Positions 1 to 8,789 of a stretch of DNA of 27,566 nucleotides are shown piece by piece. The translations under genes and the position numbers were made by a program. The stretch is from Sperchopsis tessellata (lineage: Eukaryota > Arthropoda > Insecta > Coleoptera > Hydrophilidae). Each line of letters begins with the position of its first letter. Position 1 is the first letter of the stretch. Below the pieces are notes generated by a model, which saw only the letters and a list, made by a program, of their open reading frames with translations, was not told where the DNA came from and searched no databases. The stretch is from the NCBI GenBank assembly GCA_033557685.1, contig JAWQRN010000642.1, positions 1-27,566 on the forward strand, given 5' to 3'.

Positions 1-2
1 TA

Positions 3-49
<47 letters not shown>
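1..49. repeat. (TA)n microsatellite
   Basis: A nearly pure TA dinucleotide tract runs from the first base to about position 49. It may continue left of the window. Confidence 0.95.
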
Positions 50-53
<4 letters not shown>

Positions 54-678
54 AGGGTGTTTGTTTAAAATAAAAATGTACAAACTGCTTACTAGATACA
101 CAATACTAAACAGTTACTTCACAATAATCGCAACTGACTATTTACTTACTAAAGCTCTATCCTAAAATAGTAAACAACTCCTATTTATTCATGTAAATAA
201 TTCTAGTAGTTTTCAAGAACCAGTGAATTCTAAGATGATCTTTTGAGACATCGATACAACACTCCCAGAAGGTACTAGACTTCTAATACATAATAAAAAG
301 ATTCCAAGAACTATAATAACAGTTTTCTTTACAGTAGAGGCTTTCAAATTAACTTCGGGGATGTTAAACGTAACAATACCAAACCTTATGTTTGTTTACT
401 GAATTTTTAATGTTAAAAACTTTATTTGTATTTATATATCAAAAACATGGCTTTAATTATGTAAATATTACCACAATTTCAACAAACAATGGATTTTTGG
501 GGTGCAGTGTTAGCTACCATGCGGGAAACATTGATTTTTTTGATTCTTTTAATAAAATAATTTTTTTTTTAAAAGTGTTGAAGGTACATTAAAAATCACA
601 AAATTATTAACAATACTTTAATAGACATGTTGCCTCAACTACAAGTCAAGAAATTTATGAAATTTTTTAACTAGCTTT
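50..678. other. AT-rich sequence, no feature recognised
   Basis: No coding pattern, structured RNA or repeat end was recognised here. The short open frame at 392-592 is AT-driven and has no recognisable domain. Confidence 0.5.
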
Positions 679-900
679 TTGAGAGCTACATGTCAGTCTA
701 CACTTAGCACTTTTTAGAGATGGTCGGCACTTACTCCAAGCACTTTTCAGAGCTACATGGCGGTCTACAATTAGCACAGTTAAGAGCTAAATGTCTTGAT
801 AATGCTCCCTACAACGGTGGACGAAATGCAGAAAGAAAAGCCAACACACGGTTATCTCTCGGAAAACCTGAAGATATCAAAGTATACAGTAATATGTACT
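679..900 (+). repeat. Decayed copy of the foldback repeat family (copy 1)
   Basis: The block at about 785-880 matches the right ends of the copies at 20194-20390 and 24156-24831. It reads through a 'cttgataatg' stretch, a 'caacggtggacgaaa' block, 'aaagccaacacac' and finally 'ggaaaacctgaagatat'. In front of it a 30-bp motif ('gagctacatg..ggtctaca..ttagcac') occurs twice, near 680 and 750. Only one arm is present, so this is a half-element. The family name is unknown to me. Confidence 0.6.
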
Positions 901-1055
901 TCCTATGTATTTTTACAACTAATCTGTACCTAGATGCTTATTAATGTAATTAAGTTGCACTTTTCTATGTATATTAGTTTTAGCTACAAGTTTTCAGGTT
1001 CAGTTAGGCAGTAAATATTAGTTTTTTAAAATTACTCTTGCCAGTACAAATATAT

Positions 1056-1419
1056 GTAATAAAAATTACTCGTCAGCAAAACTGGCTTAAAATTGACAAG
1101 TACAAGAAAATCAGTTTTACGTATGAGTGAGGTATCCAATGCCATATATAGCTTTTCACAGCACCACTGCTCATCGCATCTCCTCGCCACATTGAGGTGG
1201 CACTTACTATATGAAATATTCATAGTAATTTGTTTATATTTAATAGGAGTCAATTTTGCTGTATGTTTGTGGTAGGGTCCAATTTACCTAGCCATACTGA
1301 TGAGCAGTGGTGCTGCGAAATAGATATATATGGCATTGGATACCTCACTCATACGCAAAGCTGATATTCTTGTACTTGACAAATTTAAGCCAGTTGTGCC
1401 CACAACTAATTTTTATTAC
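1056..1419. repeat. Foldback inverted repeat, about 120-bp arms
   Basis: The segment 1056-1175 and the reverse complement of 1299-1419 align along almost their whole length. They share 'gtatgagtgaggtatccaat', 'gccatatata' and 'gcaccactgctcatc'. A spacer of about 123 bp separates the arms. The open frames on either strand here are by-products of the palindrome. This is most likely a non-autonomous foldback/MITE-type element. I could not identify a target-site duplication. Confidence 0.8.
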
Positions 1420-2389
1420 AAGTATTATTATTATTATAATAATTTTCACAACAGAACAAAACAAAATTGCTACAAATGACAGACGATTATTCAATGAAAA
1501 GTGTTTCTTCTTATGTGCGATGAGAAAAACAAGTTTTTTTACTTAATCAGTATATATTTGTGCTCTAACAAAATGCTTACAAAGTTTAATATGTACTTAA
1601 TATTTTATATTGTATAATTCATTGTTATTAAACGAAAACACTACCTAGAAACATATTTGAATTAGAGAATAAAAAAAATATATATTTTCACTTCAGGATC
1701 AAAAAACCTTGCACAGTGTTAGTCCAATAATTGCAAAACTAAATTAAAAAATTAATTCTTATTTCTAGAGTTACATGTACATGTACTGCAATGTAACATA
1801 AAATAAATGCGTCTTCCACCTTAGATTACATAAACTGGGTAAATAAAGCACATATGAATGTAATAGACCACCCGGAAACAACATTCATAAAGCACATATG
1901 CTTTTTCATTAACTACACATAATGTTGCCAAAACTTTACACAGTTGCACTTCAAAGTTCCATGTTGCTTTGAAACAAGCGATTCGCTAAAAACATTCAAA
2001 TGCTCATAGTCATACAGTAAAGATGCAATACTAATGTACATATACTATCACCATTCCTGTAATATTCACATCAAGAGAAGTATGTGCTTCAGTTCACGAC
2101 TCCCTTGCAACTAAACGCTTTGGAGTGGATTGAAAGATTATTTTCTACCACAAACTAAATGACCTACTACATATCGTATGGGTATAGAAAGTGTCTGTAC
2201 TCGCTCTGTATAACTGATTATATAGACAGCTCCACACGACTGGGTACTAGAGGTTTTTATGGTACACATTTTCTATGCTTGTGTCAAGTTTGAATTTGAC
2301 AGCGTACCACAAGAAATGTACGCAAAATGTATGACATTTCATATTTAGATAAAAATAATTTTTTTATAAGATAAATTGTTTTTTTTTTA
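1420..2389. other. AT-rich intergenic sequence
   Basis: No gene was recognised. A short direct duplication of 'taaagcacatatg' occurs near 1845 and 1888. Nothing else stands out. Confidence 0.5.
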
Positions 2390-2615
2390 TTAACCGTTTG
2401 CTACATTTTGTAATTATTAGCTGTACATTCGAATTAGAATTAAAAAATATTTTACGGAAGTAGAATGCAAAATAGTTATGATTAAAGATATGAGGATTTC
2501 ATACCATCTGCATCTGAAGAAAGTGAATCTGATGATTCTTTACCATCAGAAAATGAAGGTGAAGATGATCAACTATCTGCATCGCAACATGAAAATGTTT
2601 CTTCGTGGAAAAATA

Positions 2616-2646
<31 letters not shown>

Positions 2647-3038
2647 TGTTTTACCTATATTTTAAAATTTTTTATTTTCATAAAATTTGTAAAAATTCAT
2701 ATTTATTTTTCCTTTGAATTAGTTCTTTTTTTATTAAATATGAATTATATAATTAAATTTATTATAAATAACAATTTAAACACAAAGTATAACTTCTTTT
2801 GAATAAAAAAATTTTCTTTCAATATGCATTTCTTTTCATAGTCTGTCACTGTTACGTCTTATGGGTCATACACATTCAAATTGATGTGTTTTGCCTAAAA
2901 GAACCTTAACATTTCATATGTTTGAAGGAAATTTCGAGCATTGAAACTTTTAGCAACTATACATCACATATGATGTACAAACATATGGCAAATACGTCTT
3001 ATACATCACATGTGATATACAGGCAGGCAAAGGGTTAA
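2390..3038 (+). mobile_element. piggyBac-type non-autonomous element with TTAA ends
   Basis: The segment is bounded by TTAA at 2390-2393 and TTAA at 3035-3038. The ends are inverted: the left reads TTAACCGTTTGC and the right, reverse-complemented, reads TTAACCCTTTGCCTGCC. TTAA targets and TTAACCC-type ends are the hallmark of piggyBac transposons. Near the right end two almost identical palindromes sit about 43 bp apart: 'catcacatatgatgtac' (2962-2978) and 'catcacatgtgatatac' (3004-3020). They could be subterminal transposase-binding repeats. The interior keeps the start of a transposase-like frame (2465-2617) and a TA microsatellite (2616-2642). At 649 bp it is a deletion derivative. Confidence 0.7.
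2465..2617 (+). pseudogene. N-terminal stub of a piggyBac-like transposase
   Basis: Reading from ATG 2465 gives a frame with a stop at 2483-2485, then about 43 open codons from 2489. The peptide is acidic and rich in serine and glutamate, with runs such as SASEESESDDSLPSENEGED, and then falls into the TA repeat. Acidic serine-rich N-termini are common in piggyBac-type transposases, and the fragment lies inside TTAA-bounded inverted ends. The DDD catalytic core is absent. The family call rests mainly on the element's ends, because the peptide itself is low-complexity. It is non-functional as it stands. Confidence 0.5.
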
Positions 3039-3429
3039 CAATTAAATTTTATTGGTAATAGTAGAACTTTATTTATTTATTAAAAACCAAATTCAATTAG
3101 TGATTTTTTTTTGCATTATTTTAATTCATTTTTTTATCCTCACTTTGGTTTCTTTTCTTTCTTATTAATGTTTTTGTGCTTGTACACTGCTACTACTACT
3201 TCCTTCTTCCTACCACCTTGGTTGCTCTAATTGTTCCAGTATATCAAATTTATATAACGTGGTGTAACGGCGACTAGAAAATATTATAACCCCATCACAA
3301 GCTCTTCCGACTATTGATGAGTACACGCCCAGATCAGCCTTACCAACAACCACTTCTGGAAGTGAGTAATAAACCAGTAGCACACAAACCTACTACCACA
3401 ATAGATACTACCAATTTGAAGATCTAATG

Positions 3430-4010
3430 AAGCAAATGGCTCCAAAACCAACACTTCCACTTCTAGCAACCTTCTGCGGTTGACCAGCAGAAGCTCCGAA
3501 GAAATTCATTTATTATGTAACATACTCACAGCTCCAAGATGTAGCTGCAATCTGGTGGATATCCTTCAGATGTCTCGACTTAAGATAGGAAGACATCAAG
3601 ACACATTTACAAAGAAAATTTTGTGGCCCCGAACTGCTAGTTCCACTGATTGCCTAGCTGTATGAACGACAAACTTCAAAGGAGGATACTTCCTTTCATG
3701 GATGATGGCCCTGTCAAGAAGCTCCAACATTCAACCAAGGACATCGTTCCAATATTACTGGAACTATAAATATGCCTTAGAACACCTGCCTCAACCACCA
3801 TGATTGCTCTCATAACAAGAGCAACAGCTGTAGAGAGGGACCTCAATGAAGCTGGCCATGAAGCCCAGAAGATCATCTGCTGTAACAACCAGCTGCCCAA
3901 ATGCCATCACTGTACAAACAGACACTTTCATAGAGACTGGCCTTGTCCTTGTATCCAAACAGCCAACAAGCCTATCCTGCCACCACCAGTCAGGTTGGCC
4001 CCAAAAATTC
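3430..4010 (+). pseudogene. Gag remnant (capsid and degenerate zinc knuckle)
   Basis: The conceptual translation in shifting frames contains a capsid-like stretch (…LQDVAAIWW…, then LQRKFCGPELL near 3600). Near 3890-3950 there is a cysteine/histidine cluster that reads CHHCTNRHFHRDWPC. A canonical retroviral-type knuckle is CX2CX4HX4C. Here the spacing is CX2CX5HX4C or CX2CX3HX6C, so it is altered. Several stops and frameshifts interrupt the frame. Gag would form the particle that packages the element's RNA. The assignment rests on position upstream of the protease and on these motifs. Confidence 0.55.
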
Positions 4011-4014
4011 ACCT

Positions 4015-4400
4015 ACCTTGAATCAAGCATTGAAAGAAGTGTCTCTGTCCCATATAACCATCACCATCAATGGACAACCCATGAAGGCTCTTCTGGTCTT
4101 GGCAGTCAATCACAACTTCATAACAACAGGCATCATCCAGGCCCAGCAAACCACCACCCATCGTCATGTCCAGTTATCAGGGGAAAAGGAACTCAAATAG
4201 AAATACTAGGTGAGGTCACATTCGCCCTTGAATGTGGCATTACGATGATCTCCCCATTCCTCTTTGTAGAAAAACTTCGGAGAAATGTTATCCTGGAACT
4301 TCCTTGGTTTATGACAAACCAAGCCGTCATCGACCCCCACCGACAGTTTGCCCACTATGGAACCCTCCAAAGAAGAACCATACACTTGGGTCACAAGATA
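4015..4400 (+). pseudogene. Aspartic protease (retropepsin) remnant with lost active site
   Basis: The open frame through 3943-4200 reads NGQPMKALLVLAVNHNFIT. This aligns with the retropepsin pattern in which a 'NG..VKALI' strand leads into the D-S/T-G-A active-site loop and then 'NFI'. At 4096-4107 the four codons encode V-L-A-V, so the catalytic aspartate and the whole loop are lost. The downstream strand appears in another frame (…SPFLFVEKLRRNVILELPW…, about 4245-4310), which implies a frameshift near 4200. The enzyme would process the polyprotein of an active element. This one cannot. Confidence 0.65.
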
Positions 4401-4440
4401 GCCCAGACTCACCAAATTGGGCACTTCTGACCTGGTACAT

Positions 4441-5090
4441 CAAGACCCAGAAGAGTTTGTTCTAGAGCTCTACAAAAATCTTCAGGCTTTGAAAAAGTTT
4501 TTTCAGCAAAATGAACTACGGACTCGAACCATCCAACACAAAATCAGGCTGATCTATCCTCGCCCCTTTCAAGTACCCCCATAACGTAACTCAGATGTAA
4601 AGAAAAAGCAAATCAAATCCCTAGTAAAAGAGATGCTGGCAGCAGATGTCATCGATCCAAACCTATCTTCCTACAGTTCACCAGTGGTGATCGTTTCAGA
4701 AAAAGGATGGAACACCCAGATTCTGTGTGGACTTCAGAAGACTCAACCTCTCCATGGACGAAGTTGCATCCCCATCAATCATCTGAGACCCTGCGAGATA
4801 TAGGAACAGCACAAATTTTCATGGCCCAGGATCTGCATACTGACAGATACAAAATGCACTCGAACTCCAAGGAGGTGACTACTTTTTCTACTGTTGATGG
4901 GGGCTCCTATCAATTCAAGATCATGCCTTTCGGCTTGACGGGTGCACCAGGTAGTTGCCAGAGTCTGATGAGCCAAGAAGTTCTAGTCACATACTTGCAG
5001 AAATTTTGCTTGGTGTACTTAGATGACATCATTATCTGCTCCAACTCATGGTATGAACACCAGCAGCATTTCATTGTGTATGTACCATGA
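4441..5090 (+). pseudogene. Reverse transcriptase remnant
   Basis: The segment begins with the connector typical of gypsy-type pol (…TIQHKIRLIYPRPFQ…, then VKEMLAADVIDP and SYSSPVVIV up to about 4700). There is a stop at about 4591 and then several frame changes. From about 4800 to 5090 one frame is open and carries the fingers/palm signature (QFKIMPFGLTGAPG) and the catalytic box YLDD at 5016-5027. The Y-L-D-D residues themselves are intact, but the polypeptide is not continuous. Reverse transcriptase would copy the element's RNA to DNA. Confidence 0.85.
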
Positions 5091-5099
5091 CATACAATT

Positions 5100-5553
5100 T
5101 CTCCAGATGGCATCACGCCCCAAACCCAGCATCTGGAGGCTTCATCTTTACCTCTTCCACCCACCACAAGAAATTTACTGAGGAAATTCTTGAGCTTAGG
5201 CAACTGTGTCACTTTGCTGAAATGTCGATCACTCTAACATACCAGCTAAGTACCAAGCGAAGATGCCAGGAAAGTGGCAGCTGCGGTTGTCTTATATCAA
5301 GAAGAAACAGGGTTAAAGAAAATGATTTCATACATAAATATTCAATTAGGCCGGGCAAAACTACCATTCGAACGAGCAAGAGTATTCGGCAGTAGTTTGG
5401 GCATTTAAGCGCTACTGTCCAAACCTTGAAGACCGAAGATTCAAATTCTGCACTGATAACAAGGCCCTGATTCGGTTACAATCCACCAAAAATGCCCGTG
5501 CCAAACTTACCCAATGGGTCCCGTTACTATTTGATTTCGCCATCGAACACTGA
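5100..5553 (+). pseudogene. RNase H domain remnant
   Basis: The best part is the open frame 5374-5550, ending in TGA at 5551-5553. It contains EQEYSAVVWAFKRYCPNLED, then FCTDNKALIRL, and ends with the FDFAIEH strand. This matches the second half of the gypsy RNase H (conserved E, the TD-K-L block and the 'W…L..F.F.IE(H/Y)' end). The half upstream of 5374 is scrambled by frameshifts. RNase H would remove the RNA strand during reverse transcription. Confidence 0.8.
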
Positions 5554-5919
5554 ACGACATAGAACGGGAAACGTCTACTTCCACCAAAAGGTGAATGTTC
5601 AAACCCTGAACAATCACTGGATGACGAATGCGCAACACTGACCAACAACTAGACAGCAGCTCCAGACAACACATGGGAAATCAAAGACACCATAATCCTG
5701 CACAAGTTCCAAGAAGAAAGAAAACTTTGTTTACCCCTAAACCAACAGCAGAAGGCACTTTTTGAGTACCATGATATCACTACTGCTGGTCAACCCGGAG
5801 CAGATGAAACCTTGATAATCATTACTTTTGACTAACTATACGTAAGGATGTGGTTTCTTACAGGATGCTGCTGGGCTTTGTACCATATAAAACCATACAA
5901 CCCTGGCTCACCATATCAA

Positions 5920-6310
5920 TGGATATAATGACCGTACCCCCAAGGAAAACGTTTCTTCCTAATAGTCACCGATATCTTTAAAAGATGCACATAGGCATTC
6001 ATCCTTGGATCTGCTATGGCCCCAACGATAATAAAACTCCTCAAAAACGAAATTTTCTCCAAGTTTGGATACCCAAGAGATTGATTGATGGACAATGGCA
6101 GCCAATTCTCGGGCCACTCCTGGGGAGAATCCTACCAACAATGGTAGACCATCTCCTGGGAGGCAGCCATCTATCACCCTCAAACCAACCCAACCGAAAA
6201 GCACAATCATTATTCAACATCCGAAGACGCCATAATGCTGCTACCAATCGGATCCCTAGTGAAGCCATGTATCGATACGACCTACCAAGACCAGGAGTGG
6301 AGGAATAAAC
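5920..6310 (+). pseudogene. Integrase catalytic core remnant
   Basis: One frame reads PQGKRFFLIVTDIFKRC, then a stop, then KLLKNEIFSKFGYPRD, another stop, then LMDNGSQFSG, and further on AAIYHPQTNPTEK. These are the DDE integrase blocks: the first aspartate in VTD, the second in MDNGSQF, and the YHPQTNPTE helix with the catalytic glutamate position. The zinc-binding N-terminal part, expected at about 5690-5900, is poorly preserved. Two in-frame stops and later frameshifts make it inactive. Confidence 0.8.
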
Positions 6311-6545
6311 CCCATACCCCCTTGAGTTGTTGCAGCGGAGCATATTATCCGCAGACAATAAGCCAGGTATCAAGAGCAATAGCGTGGTCCAGATGGACGT
6401 GTTCGGAAACTTTTCCTACCACGAAAGAGCACCCCATACCTAATGAAAGAATGGGACATCATGCTGCATTTGCCCCTTAGTTCCATCAGGACCAGCTTCG
6501 CACAGCATCCCCATATCCACCAGAATTTTAAGTGTCACTCGAGTT

Positions 6546-6890
6546 GAAAAAGAAATGGTGAATTAAGTATTAAGTGCATTCCTCCCCTAGACAATGCAAA
6601 AATTCCTCAGCACGAACGATCCTTGTAGAGTCTACGTTTTACTATTTAAATAAAATTCAATTTGCAAGTTTCATTTCATCTAATTAAAACATTATATTTT
6701 TTCTGGAAGTTCAGAAAAGACAGTTTTCGGAAGTTTTTCTGTCGGAATTTTGTCTGGAACCCAAACGAACTATTTATATGTATGATAGTATAATTAAGTA
6801 AACAGAAGAACCAAATACCAGTACTATGTATTCTTTTTGGTTTATAAATTAATAATTCAAATAAAAAAAAACCTTCAAAGAGGAAAACAC
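6546..6890. other. AT-rich sequence, no feature recognised
   Basis: This lies between the end of recognisable integrase sequence and the palindrome. A 3' LTR would be expected here, but I see no match to the sequence upstream of 3250. Confidence 0.4.
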
Positions 6891-7175
6891 AATTTATTGG
6901 ATATTTGTTTTAGTCAAATTGATATCAATAAAAATAAAAGTGTGAATTGTTGATTGCTTAAAAAATACTTTTATGTATTTCAATCATTGTCTTTTAATCA
7001 TAAGTATAAATATGAAAGGCGCACGTATATCTAATCTTATGCACCTTTCATATTCATACTTATGATTAAAAGACAATGATTTAAATGCATAAGAGTATTT
7101 CTGAAGCAATCAACAATTCACACTTTTATATTTAATAATATTATTAATTCGACTAAAACAAACATCCAATAAATT
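6891..7175. repeat. Near-perfect palindrome, about 130-bp arms with a short loop
   Basis: 6891-7020 pairs with the reverse complement of 7040-7175. Shared blocks include 'aatttattggat', 'tgttttagtc', 'aaaagtgtgaattgttgatt' and 'tcattgtcttttaatcataa', leading to 'atgaaaggcgcac' in one arm and 'atgaaaggtgca' in the other. The loop is only about 20 nt. A transcript through this region would fold into a long hairpin. It carries no coding sequence and most likely derives from a foldback or MITE insertion. No duplicated target site was identified. Confidence 0.9.
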
Positions 7176-7744
7176 CAAGGAAATACATTTGATAATATAT
7201 ATTAAAAGCAAAGATATTTTTGTTTTGGGAAACATTTTTCAGTTTTTTATTTGCAATTTCTCACCTATTTATGAAGGTTGTTATATTCCGAATATGCCTT
7301 ATGTTATACATTTCAATAAATATTTTAAATGAGGTAGGTACTTAAAATACCAGAAATAAGATAAAGTAAACACTTGCAGACAAAGGTGTTTTCTACAAGG
7401 GTTATGAAGAGTAACTTGAACAGACATACACGTGTAGTAAATAGTATTTTGGAATACATGTTGACATAAATACAAACATGATTTCACATTCACACACTAT
7501 CTGTGAAACTGTTAACTAGAAATGCGATGTATCTGTAATTTTAAATAATAAATAGTAAATATGACTACAAAATACTATCCATTTTCTAAATTGAGTCCTT
7601 GTGTTTCAGTGCTCTTAACCATTGCCTGCTATGTTAATAAAGCTCATAAAACTATACATTTAACAGCTAGAAATACAAAAATAAATCAAAATGGAATAAA
7701 AAACCATAAAAACAAAATACATTCATGGTTACTGACTACACTAT
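7176..7744. other. AT-rich sequence; 3' flank of the SIAH-like gene
   Basis: This lies downstream of the minus-strand SIAH-like stop codon and should hold its 3' untranslated region. I see no clear AATAAA on the minus strand close to the stop. The plus-strand open frame at 7561-7797 overlaps the gene's 3' end and is probably chance. Confidence 0.4.
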
Positions 7745-8686
7745 TTATAAATTATCAAAAAAATCTCCTTTTCCAGGCGGTACATCTACAGACTTAGACT
7801 TTCTTGAAGAATTTCCCTGGCCTTGATTTTGTTTTGATCCTTCTTTTTGAACATGTGCTTGCTTTTTTTTAGAATTTTCGTGTACTTTCTTTGACTTAGA
7901 AACTTCAGTTTTCGGTTTGGTACCATCTTCTTTCTTCAGAGGCACTGGCCTTATTCTTGCATAGTACACAAGTAAAAGATCATCTCCTACATATCGCTGC
8001 AAAGATTTTATTGGTATAGATAAGCATTCACTTTCAGTAAATAATTCATCGTCTCCAATTTCAATGCTGCGACAATAATCACCTAAGATAATTTTTTTTT
8101 TAACTTGACCAGGCTTGAATATTTCAACTTCATAGTAGTAATTTTCAGCATCATCTTTGTTTCCAATATACTGAATTGCCCAGAAGATACTTTGTTTGGT
8201 AGTTTTACATTTAAACCAAAAATGTTTTCCAAGCGCTTTGGCGAAATTCACATAATAGGTACCAGTGTTAATTTTTACGTGACAAACGTTATTCTCAGTA
8301 TAGGGTTTGATTGATATTTTTTTGGATTCCCAATGGCTGGCAAGTTCGCTGTATTTTCCGGTCCAATCACATGTCTGCATGGCACACTTATATCCTTGGC
8401 AAGTACACCTACTTTCATGTTCTCCAATTTCATCCAAAGTAAGTCTAGCAAGACATCCAGAAGTTTTGTTAACACACGGATAATGCATTTTTCTTGCTAA
8501 AGCTTCAAGTGATAAATTTTTTGATTCAGTAAACTTACTTTGACATAATGGACAAGAGGGCAACCTTTTCATGCAGGATTGGCAAATACTATGCCCTGTC
8601 TCACACTGCCTTATGGGTGGAGTCATGTAGTTTGAGCAGACTGGACATTCTAGCTCCACTAATAGCTCATCGTATAAGTTCTCCAT
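7745..8686 (-). CDS. SIAH/seven-in-absentia-like RING protein, intronless, with lysine-rich tail
   Basis: A 313-residue open frame. Residues 14-48 form a C3HC4 RING with ligands C14, C17, C28, H32, C35, C38, C45 and C48. The spacing is the same as in SIAH E3 ubiquitin ligases. A SIAH-type zinc-finger pair follows: C71, C78, H90 and C94, then C101, C106 and H118. The fourth ligand of the second finger, a histidine about four residues after H118, is not seen (the sequence there is HWESKKIS). Residues 130-250 resemble the TRAF-like substrate-binding domain of SIAH. Residues 251-313 are a lysine/serine/glutamine-rich low-complexity tail beyond the usual SIAH end. SIAH proteins join ubiquitin to substrates together with an E2. 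This divergent copy probably keeps E2 binding. The start ATG (8686-8684) has G at +4, and a good splice acceptor (TTTTAG at 8698-8693) just upstream suggests a 5'-UTR intron. Intact and likely expressed, but substrate unknown. Confidence 0.88.
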   Translation of the reverse strand: MENLYDELLVELECPVCSNYMTPPIRQCETGHSICQSCMKRLPSCPLCQSKFTESKNLSLEALARKMHYPCVNKTSGCLARLTLDEIGEHESRCTCQGYKCAMQTCDWTGKYSELASHWESKKISIKPYTENNVCHVKINTGTYYVNFAKALGKHFWFKCKTTKQSIFWAIQYIGNKDDAENYYYEVEIFKPGQVKKKIILGDYCRSIEIGDDELFTESECLSIPIKSLQRYVGDDLLLVYYARIRPVPLKKEDGTKPKTEVSKSKKVHENSKKKQAHVQKEGSKQNQGQGNSSRKSKSVDVPPGKGDFFDNL

Positions 8687-8789
8687 CGTTAACTAAAATT
8701 AAAAACGTAATTATAATCCAAATGACATTTATCTATAAATTAATGCTAATAAACTCTGGCCAATTTTTAGAATTGAAATATACCGGGGT

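Larger units (their letters stand above)
3250..6545 (+). mobile_element. Decayed Ty3/gypsy-type LTR retrotransposon
   Basis: Degraded gag, protease, reverse transcriptase, RNase H and integrase segments follow each other in the order typical of Ty3/gypsy elements (integrase last), all on the plus strand. All contain stops and frameshifts, so the copy is dead. It is less AT-rich than its surroundings, as expected for an inserted coding element. I could not find a matching pair of long terminal repeats. The edges given are those of recognisable internal sequence. A 'ggtgtaacggcgacta' stretch at about 3261-3276 could be an old primer-binding-site region, but this is weak. Confidence 0.85.

Noticed and set aside
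3846..4430. 194-codon plus-strand open frame inside the gypsy-type element
   Set aside because: Only parts of it coincide with the protease-flank frame. Most is out of frame with gag and the protease core, so it is not a separate gene.
4508..4530. Perfect tRNA B-box-like GGTTCGAGTCC on the minus strand
   Set aside because: The flanks cannot form a T-arm or acceptor stem, there is no A box at the right distance, and it falls in the coding sequence of the reverse transcriptase remnant.
5959..6379. Minus-strand open frames of 83 and 112 codons
   Set aside because: They are opposite the integrase remnant, which reads clearly on the plus strand, and have no domain of their own.
3040..6700. Possible long terminal repeats of the gypsy-type element
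   Set aside because: I compared the AT-rich flanks by eye and found no convincing direct repeat. The LTRs may be deleted or too decayed.
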